From assembly GCA_044220635.1 (NCBI GenBank), contig JBGAQP010000039.1, forward strand, positions 1-19,359: a stretch of DNA of 19,359 nucleotides, in the 5' to 3' direction. The stretch's first letter is position 1. Every line of letters starts with the position of its first letter. Positions 15,000 through 19,359 of this stretch are shown piece by piece. Made by a program: the position numbers and the translations under genes. The notes under the pieces are model-generated. The model was not told where the DNA came from. It made no database searches and saw nothing but the letters and a program-made list of their open reading frames with translations. The stretch is from JBGAQP01 sp044220635 (GTDB taxonomy: Bacteria > Pseudomonadota > Gammaproteobacteria > Burkholderiales > Usitatibacteraceae).

Positions 15000-15066
15000 G
15001 GGAACTCCTCCGAGGCTGTTTTATCCCCGCGGACTCGCGGCGGCCCGGGGTTCGAATGGTCGCGGG

Positions 15067-15075
15067 ATTATCGCA
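15067..15075 (-). promoter_or_regulatory. Extended -10 promoter element for pckG
   Basis: The minus strand reads TGCGATAAT, that is TG-n followed by a hexamer matching TATAAT at five of six positions. It lies about 68 bases before the pckG ATG, in the only AT-richer patch between mtnA and pckG. No -35 hexamer is evident, as is usual for extended -10 promoters. Confidence 0.55.
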
Positions 15076-15126
15076 CAGGCCCGCAGGCGCCTCCCGATCC
15101 GCGCTACACGCCGCTGTTACCGCCGG

Positions 15127-16260
15127 TCAGGTGACGAACGCCTCGCTCTTGCGGTCGCGCGGGAACAGGTCGAGCAGCGCCGATTCCTTCGCGGCGACCA
15201 CGCCCTTCTCGGTGACGATGCCGGTGACGAGGGCCGCGGGCGTCACGTCGAAGGCGGGATTGGCGACGCCCGTGCCCTCGGGCGCGATCGTCACCTCGGC
15301 GGGCCGCGAACCCGCGTCGAGCCCCTGCACCACGCGCAGCTCCCGGCCGTCGCGGTCCTCGATCGGGATCTCGCGCACCCCGTCGTCGATGGCCCAGTCG
15401 ATGGTCGGGGTCGGCACGGCCACGTAGAAGGGCACGCCGTTGTCGCGCGCGGCGAGTGCCTTGAGGTAGGTCCCGATCTTGTTCGCGACGTCGCCGCGGC
15501 GCGTCACGCGATCGGCGCCCACGAGCACGAGGTCCACGAGCCGGTGCTGCATGAGGTGGCCGCCGGCGTTGTCGGCGACCAGCGTGTGCGGCACGCCGTG
15601 GCCGCGCAGCTCCCAGGCCGTGAGCAGCCCCTGGTTTCGCGGGCGCGTCTCGTCCACCCAGACGTGCACGGGGATGCCGAGGTCGTGGGCGAGGAAGATG
15701 GGGGCGAGCGCCGTGCCCCAGTCGACCGTCGCGAGCCAGCCCGCGTTGCAGTGCGTGAGGATGTTGATCGGGCGGCGGTGCGCGGCCTGCTCGCGCTCGA
15801 TGAGCGCGAGGCCGTGGCGGCCGATGGCCTGGTTGATGCGCACGTCCTCCTCGGCGATGGCCTCGGCCTCGCGCCAGGCGGCGCGCGCGCGCTCGCCGGG
15901 CGGCAGCGGGGCGAGCGCTTCGCGCATGCGGCCCAGCGCCCAGGCGAGGTTCACCGCGGTGGGCCGCGTGGCGGCCAGCCGCGCGGCGTTCGCCGCGAGG
16001 GCCTCGTCCGACGCATCGCCCTGCATCGCGAGCGAGAGCCCGTACGCCGCGGCCACGCCGATGAGCGGCGCGCCGCGCACGCGCATCGACTTGATCGCCT
16101 CGGCCACCGCCTCGGGCGAATCGAGCACGCGGGTCTCGAAGGCGTGGGGCAGGCGCGTCTGGTCGATGATGTGCAGCGGTCCCCCGGGCTTCTCGGCCCA
16201 GAGGCTGCGATAGTGGCGGTCGCCGACTTTCATGCGGGGGAGCGGGCGGAAAAGCGCCAT
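15127..16260 (-). CDS. mtnA: S-methyl-5-thioribose-1-phosphate isomerase
   Basis: This 377-residue protein belongs to the aldose-ketose isomerase group of the eIF-2B alpha/beta/delta family. It shows RVRGAPLIGVAAAYG (60-74), THCNAGWLATVDWGTAL with the catalytic cysteine Cys171, DETRPRNQG (203-211) and GADRVTRRGDVANKIGTY with the catalytic aspartate Asp250. This cysteine/aspartate pair and the substrate loop fit MtnA rather than a regulatory eIF-2B subunit. It converts methylthioribose-1-phosphate to methylthioribulose-1-phosphate in the methionine salvage pathway in the cytoplasm. GGAAGG six bases upstream supports the ATG at 16260; a later ATG (codon 10) has no such signal. No other mtn gene is in the window, so the rest of the pathway must be elsewhere. 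It is divergent from the acid phosphatase gene. Confidence 0.94.
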   Translation of the reverse strand: MALFRPLPRMKVGDRHYRSLWAEKPGGPLHIIDQTRLPHAFETRVLDSPEAVAEAIKSMRVRGAPLIGVAAAYGLSLAMQGDASDEALAANAARLAATRPTAVNLAWALGRMREALAPLPPGERARAAWREAEAIAEEDVRINQAIGRHGLALIEREQAAHRRPINILTHCNAGWLATVDWGTALAPIFLAHDLGIPVHVWVDETRPRNQGLLTAWELRGHGVPHTLVADNAGGHLMQHRLVDLVLVGADRVTRRGDVANKIGTYLKALAARDNGVPFYVAVPTPTIDWAIDDGVREIPIEDRDGRELRVVQGLDAGSRPAEVTIAPEGTGVANPAFDVTPAALVTGIVTEKGVVAAKESALLDLFPRDRKSEAFVT

Positions 16261-16304
16261 TATCGCCTTCCCGCGGCCCGGCCGCCGGCCGGGGCGGCGT
16301 GCCG

Positions 16305-16318
16305 TTGACCGGGATCAA
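16305..16318. promoter_or_regulatory. FNR/Anr-like box
   Basis: TTGACCGGGATCAA matches the FNR/Anr consensus TTGAT-N4-ATCAA at nine of ten defined positions. It lies between divergent mtnA and the acid phosphatase gene. A TAAACC at 16340-16345 would place a phosphatase transcription start near 16353, with the box centred near -41.5, the classic activating position. A regulator of this family is not seen in the window. Confidence 0.45.
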
Positions 16319-16366
16319 CCCGCGCCGGCGGCCACGGCGTAAACCGGAACCATGATCCGCACCCCC

Positions 16367-16373
16367 GAGGAGG
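16367..16373 (+). promoter_or_regulatory. Ribosome binding site that sets the acid phosphatase start
   Basis: GAGGAGG lies 8 bases before the ATG at 16382. The earlier in-frame ATG at 16352 has no comparable sequence and would fall at the transcription start predicted from the FNR-like box. Confidence 0.6.
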
Positions 16374-16381
16374 CGAGCGCC

Positions 16382-17209
16382 ATGCCGATGCCCCGAACGA
16401 ATGCCGTCCATTGGTCCACCCTGTCCGCGGCGCTCCTGGCGGCCTGCGCCAGCGTCGAGACGGTGGTTCCGCCGACCCAGCTCCCCGAGGTTCGTCCCGG
16501 CTATGTCGCGGGCTACCTCCAGCCCGGGCAGCTTCCCGATACCCTCGCCATGCTGGCGCCGCCGCCGGCGCCGGGCTCGGCCGCCGCGGCGGCCGACGCG
16601 GAGGCGTACAAGGCCACCCGCAGGCTGAAGGACACGCCGCGCTGGGCGCTCGCGGCCCGCGACGCGGAGCTGCGCTTCCCGAAGGCCGCGGAGCACTTTG
16701 CCTGTGCGCTCGGGATCGCCGTTTCCGCGCAGGCCACGCCCCACCTCAACATGCTGCTTCGCCGCGTGCGCATGGACTCCAGCCGCGCGAACGACAAGCC
16801 CAAGGACCACTACAAGCGCCCGCGCCCGTTCATGGTGGCGAAGGAGCCTTCCTGCACGCCCGCGAGCGACGCCTCCGCGAAGCCGGATTCCTATCCGTCG
16901 GGCCACGCGTCCATCGGCTGGGCCTGGGCGCTCACGCTGGCCGAGGTCGCCCCGGAGAAGGCCAACGCGATCCTCGCCCGCGGGCATGCCTACGGCAACA
17001 GCCGCGTGGTCTGCGGCGTCCACTACCCGAGCGACGTCGAGGCCGGCCGCGTCGTGGGCGCCTCCACCGTGGCCGTCCTTCACGCGGACCCGGTCTACAC
17101 GGCCCAGGTGGCGCTCGCCCGCAAGGAGGTCCTGGCGGCCTGGGCCTCCGGCTCCAGGCCCGCGGCCGACTGCGACGCCGAATCCCGGGCCCTCGCCCTC
17201 GACCGCTGA
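16382..17209 (+). CDS. Class A (PhoN-type, PAP2) acid phosphatase, predicted lipoprotein
   Basis: This 275-residue protein carries the complete class A bacterial acid phosphatase signature: K-x6-RP (Lys141 to Pro149), YPSGHAS (171-177) with the catalytic histidine His175, and SR-x5-H-x3-D (Ser207, His214, Asp218). These enzymes release phosphate from a wide range of monoesters, usually in the periplasm. The N-terminus has a short export signal ending in LLAAC, a lipobox with Cys22, so the protein is probably lipid-anchored; characterised PhoN proteins are mostly soluble, so this is a modest oddity. A proline/alanine-rich linker lies around 58-75. The start at 16382 is preferred over 16352 because GAGGAGG precedes it and the signal peptide then begins properly. 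An FNR-like box lies upstream and a hairpin follows the stop. Confidence 0.9.
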   Translation: MPMPRTNAVHWSTLSAALLAACASVETVVPPTQLPEVRPGYVAGYLQPGQLPDTLAMLAPPPAPGSAAAAADAEAYKATRRLKDTPRWALAARDAELRFPKAAEHFACALGIAVSAQATPHLNMLLRRVRMDSSRANDKPKDHYKRPRPFMVAKEPSCTPASDASAKPDSYPSGHASIGWAWALTLAEVAPEKANAILARGHAYGNSRVVCGVHYPSDVEAGRVVGASTVAVLHADPVYTAQVALARKEVLAAWASGSRPAADCDAESRALALDR

Positions 17210-17216
17210 ACCTCGC

Positions 17217-17242
17217 GGGGACGCGCCGCGGCGCGCGTCCCC
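17217..17242 (+). terminator. GC-rich hairpin after the acid phosphatase gene
   Basis: GGGGACGCGC (17217-17226) and GCGCGTCCCC (17233-17242) form a perfect 10-pair stem with a 6-base loop, starting 7 bases after the stop codon. Only GATTCCC follows, with no real T-run, so it may be a weak terminator or a 3' stabiliser. Confidence 0.45.
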
Positions 17243-17274
17243 GATTCCCGTCGCCGTTCGGTGACGCGTCGCCC

Positions 17275-17445
17275 GGTCGAACGGCGTTCCCGTGCCCGCC
17301 GAAGTCGACCGGCGGACTGACGTGTGGTCGAACGGCGTTTCCGTGCCCGCCGACTTCGACCGGCGGACCGCCATCCGGTCGAACGGCGTTCCCGTGCCCG
17401 CCGACGTTGACCGGTGGCCTGCCGTCCGGTCGAACGGCGTTCCCG
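17275..17445. repeat. Tandem 51-bp repeat, about 3.3 copies
   Basis: Units begin at 17275, 17326, 17377 and 17428 (the last truncated after 18 bases), each with GGTCGAACGGCGTT. Units are exactly 51 bases and differ at scattered positions. Inside each full unit GGTCGA...CGGCG can pair with CGCCG...TCGACC (TTGACC in the third, keeping a G-U pair), so each copy can form its own hairpin. The array fills most of the 287-bp gap between the phosphatase and pyrG. Because 51 is divisible by three, several frames stay open as 17-residue repeats, but none has a credible start, so I treat it as non-coding. Confidence 0.9.
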
Positions 17446-17463
17446 ATGTCCCCAGGATCACTG

Positions 17464-17469
17464 TAAAAT
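17464..17469 (+). promoter_or_regulatory. Candidate -10 element for pyrG
   Basis: TAAAAT, directly preceded by TG, lies in the AT-rich stretch 17459-17479, the only one in this intergenic region. It is about 28 bases before the pyrG ATG. A poor TTCCCG at 17440-17445, inside the last repeat copy, is the only -35 candidate. Confidence 0.5.
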
Positions 17470-17496
17470 ATCTATTTCCAGCCCGGGGGAAGTCGC

Positions 17497-19167
17497 ATGA
17501 CCAAGTACGTGTTCGTCACCGGCGGCGTGGTGTCCTCCCTGGGCAAGGGCATCGCCGCCGCCTCCCTCGCCGCGATCCTCGAGTCGCGCAAGATCAAGGT
17601 CTCGCTGGTCAAGCTCGATCCCTACATCAACGTCGACCCGGGAACGATGTCGCCGTTCCAGCACGGCGAGGTGTTCGTGACCGAGGACGGGGCGGAGACG
17701 GACCTCGACCTCGGCCACTACGAGCGCTTCGTCTCGGCGAAGATGAAGAAGGCCAACAACTTCACCACCGGGCAGATCTACGAGCGCGTGATCAACAAGG
17801 AGCGGCGCGGCGACTACCTCGGCGGCACCGTGCAGGTGATCCCGCACATCACCGACGAGATCAAGGCCTCGGTCAAGAACGCCTGCCGCGAGGCGGAGGT
17901 CGGCATCATCGAGATCGGCGGCACCGTGGGCGACATCGAGTCGCTTCCGTTCCTCGAGGCGATCCGCCAGATGGGCATCGAGGAGGGCCGCACGAACACC
18001 TGCTACATCCACCTCACCCTCGTGCCGCACCTGGCGAGCGTGGGCGAGATCAAGACCAAGCCGACCCAGCACTCCGTGAAGGAGCTGCGCGGCATCGGCA
18101 TCCAGCCCGACGTCGTGATGTGCCGCTCGGAGCAGCCGATTCCCGACGACGAGAAGAGGAAGATCGCGCTCTTCACCAACGTGGACGTGCGCTCGGTGAT
18201 CTCCTGCTACGACGTGAACTCGATCTACAAGATCCCGACGATGCTGCACAAGCAGGGGCTCGACGAGATCGTCTGCCGAAAGCTCGACCTCGCCGCCTAC
18301 CCCGCGGACCTCTCGATGTGGGACCGGATCGTGGACGCGCTCGAGAATCCCGAGCACGAGGTGGACATCGCCATGGTCGGCAAGTACGTCGACCTGCAGG
18401 ACTCCTACAAGAGCCTGTCGGAGGCGCTCGTGCACGCGGGCATCCACACGCGCACGCGCGTGAGGATCCACTACGTGGACTCCGAGCAGATCGAGTCCCG
18501 GGGCACCGAGACGCTCGGGAACATGGACGCGATCCTGGTGCCCGGCGGCTTCGGCAAGCGCGGCATCGAGGGCAAGATCGCGGCGGTGCGCTACGCCCGC
18601 GAGAACAAGGTGCCCTACCTCGGCATCTGCCTGGGCATGCAGATCGCGGTGATCGAGGCCGCGCGCGACCTCTGCGGGCTCGAGGGCGCCAACTCGACGG
18701 AGTTCGACCCGGACACGCCGCACCCGGTCGTCGCGCTCATCACCGAATGGCAGGACCGCGACGGCCGGATCGAGCGCCGGGACGCGGGCTCGAACCTCGG
18801 AGGGACCATGCGCCTGGGGGCGCAGCCCTGCGACGTGAGGAAGGGATCGCTCGCCCACCGCATCTACGGCACCGCGGTGGTGGCCGAGCGCCACCGCCAC
18901 CGCTACGAGGTGAACGACCAGTACGTCGCGCGACTGGAGGCGGCGGGGCTCGCGATCAGCGCGCGGACCCAGACCGAGAACCTGGTCGAGATGGCCGAGC
19001 GGGCGGACCATCCCTGGTTCTTCGGCTGCCAGTACCACCCGGAGTTTACCTCCACGCCGCGCACCGGGCACCCGCTCTTCATCTCCTACGTGAAGGCCGC
19101 GCTCGAGCAGCGCAAGCGCCGGGTGCCCGAACCGGGGCTCAAGGTCATCGGCGGCTCGGCCGCCTAG
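17497..19167 (+). CDS. pyrG: CTP synthase (glutamine hydrolysing)
   Basis: This 556-residue protein is a full-length CTP synthase. The N-terminal amidoligase domain starts with KYVFVTGGVVSSLGKGI (P-loop) and contains KLDPYINVDPGTMSPFQHGEVFV, where UTP and ATP bind. The C-terminal class I glutamine amidotransferase domain has the nucleophile Cys378 in LGICLGMQ and the His514/Glu516 pair in QYHPEF. It makes CTP from UTP, ATP and glutamine in the cytoplasm, as a tetramer activated by GTP. The ATG is preceded by GGGGGAAG. The gene is followed by kdsA after 45 bases, an arrangement well known in Betaproteobacteria, where eno usually comes next. The 51-bp repeat array ends about 50 bases before the start; no pyrimidine attenuator is obvious. 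Confidence 0.98.
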   Translation: MTKYVFVTGGVVSSLGKGIAAASLAAILESRKIKVSLVKLDPYINVDPGTMSPFQHGEVFVTEDGAETDLDLGHYERFVSAKMKKANNFTTGQIYERVINKERRGDYLGGTVQVIPHITDEIKASVKNACREAEVGIIEIGGTVGDIESLPFLEAIRQMGIEEGRTNTCYIHLTLVPHLASVGEIKTKPTQHSVKELRGIGIQPDVVMCRSEQPIPDDEKRKIALFTNVDVRSVISCYDVNSIYKIPTMLHKQGLDEIVCRKLDLAAYPADLSMWDRIVDALENPEHEVDIAMVGKYVDLQDSYKSLSEALVHAGIHTRTRVRIHYVDSEQIESRGTETLGNMDAILVPGGFGKRGIEGKIAAVRYARENKVPYLGICLGMQIAVIEAARDLCGLEGANSTEFDPDTPHPVVALITEWQDRDGRIERRDAGSNLGGTMRLGAQPCDVRKGSLAHRIYGTAVVAERHRHRYEVNDQYVARLEAAGLAISARTQTENLVEMAERADHPWFFGCQYHPEFTSTPRTGHPLFISYVKAALEQRKRRVPEPGLKVIGGSAA

Positions 19168-19172
19168 TTTCC

Positions 19173-19194
19173 CCCTCTCCCCCCGGGGAGAGGG
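19173..19194. repeat. GC-rich palindrome between pyrG and kdsA
   Basis: CCCTCTCCCC and GGGGAGAGGG are perfect 10-base inverted arms separated by two bases, 5 bases after the pyrG stop. No T-run follows, and kdsA begins 18 bases later, so it is more likely an intercistronic hairpin or dispersed palindrome than a terminator. The arms share GGGGAGAGG with the dadA leader hairpin. Confidence 0.55.
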
Positions 19195-19212
19195 CGGCAG
19201 TGAGGTTCCATC

Positions 19213-19359
19213 GTGAAGCTTTGCGGATTCGACGTCGGGCTCGACAAGCCCTTCTTTCTCATCGCGGGCCCCTGTGTGGTCGAGAGCGAGCAGCTCCAGA
19301 TGGACGTGGCCGGCCGCCTGAAGGAAATGACGGGCGCGCTCGGCATCCCCTTCATCTTC
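19213..19359 (+). CDS. kdsA: 3-deoxy-8-phosphooctulonate synthase (Kdo-8-P synthase), N-terminal part
   Basis: Only the first 49 residues are in the window; the frame is open at the right edge. They start MKLCGFDVGLDKPFFLIAG and continue with GPCVVESEQLQMD and ALGIPFIF, the N-terminal strand and first helix of KdsA in Betaproteobacteria. The enzyme condenses phosphoenolpyruvate with arabinose-5-phosphate to make Kdo-8-phosphate for lipopolysaccharide, which implies a Gram-negative cell. The start is GTG with GAGG eight bases upstream. It lies 45 bases after pyrG on the same strand and is probably co-transcribed. The DAHP synthase family shares a distant resemblance, but the sequence and the neighbour pyrG favour KdsA. 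Confidence 0.93.
   Translation, partial: MKLCGFDVGLDKPFFLIAGPCVVESEQLQMDVAGRLKEMTGALGIPFIF

Noticed and set aside
15127..16260. Translation initiation factor eIF-2B-like regulatory subunit
   Set aside because: The catalytic Cys171 and Asp250 and the DETRPRNQG loop indicate MtnA isomerase.
16352..16381. Earlier ATG for the acid phosphatase
   Set aside because: It lacks a ribosome site and would place charged residues before the signal peptide; GAGGAGG points to the ATG at 16382.
17275..17445. CRISPR array
   Set aside because: The whole 51-base unit repeats, with no unique spacers between short identical repeats, and there are no cas genes in the window.
15104..17461. Minus-strand open frame of 785 codons covering mtnA, the acid phosphatase and the repeat array
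   Set aside because: It is out of frame with mtnA and antisense to the phosphatase, and begins in the tandem repeat; no domain is visible.
17458..19071. Minus-strand open frame opposite pyrG
   Set aside because: pyrG is unmistakable on the plus strand; this is its shadow, full of His/Asp/Val/Leu low-complexity runs.

Overview
The window looks like chromosomal DNA of a free-living betaproteobacterium (Burkholderiales/Nitrosomonadales-like). It is very GC-rich (roughly 70% by eye). The pyrG-kdsA order at the right edge is typical of that class, and the proteins resemble proteobacterial core-metabolism families. I see no tRNA, rRNA, CRISPR array, insertion sequence, integrase or plasmid gene, and no clear sign of recent transfer.

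Layout, left to right. (1) 1-1122, plus strand: the C-terminus of glycerol-3-phosphate dehydrogenase (glpD), then a HAD-IIB phosphatase. (2) 1119-6866, minus strand: a probable Nudix (DUF4743) then EamA-transporter pair, then glucose-6-phosphate isomerase (pgi) with its own TATAAT element, then a hybrid sensor-kinase-like protein. That protein has lost its phosphoacceptor histidine, its ATP-binding G1 box and the first receiver's aspartate, but keeps an intact last receiver. (3) 6860-10290, plus strand: an operon behind a near-consensus sigma70 promoter, with an inverted repeat over the promoter and a strong hairpin in the leader. It encodes a D-amino-acid dehydrogenase (dadA), a threonine ammonia-lyase with ACT domain, a small exported protein of unknown function and a RidA-family enamine/imine deaminase. 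Two enzymes that make reactive imines are thus grouped with the type of enzyme that clears them. (4) 10268-13077, minus strand: a SIMPL/DUF541 protein, an M20 metallopeptidase overlapping it by 4 bases, and a transglutaminase-like protein whose conserved reading frame extends upstream of any ordinary start codon. (5) 13137-16260, minus strand: GTP-dependent PEP carboxykinase (pckG) with terminator and extended -10 promoter, and methylthioribose-1-phosphate isomerase (mtnA). (6) 16305-17209, plus strand: a predicted lipoprotein class A acid phosphatase behind an FNR/Anr-like box. (7) 17210-17496: a 51-bp tandem repeat array of about 3.3 copies directly before pyrG. (8) 17497-19359, plus strand: CTP synthase (pyrG) and the start of kdsA, separated by a GC-rich palindrome.

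Most genes are ordinary housekeeping: gluconeogenesis (pckG, pgi, glpD), amino-acid catabolism, methionine salvage, CTP and LPS-Kdo synthesis. I found no obvious new multi-gene defence or biosynthetic system. The observations most worth following are the degenerate sensor kinase next to pgi, the dadA-ilvA-exported protein-ridA operon with its structured leader, the transglutaminase-like gene without a normal start, and the 51-bp repeat array upstream of pyrG.
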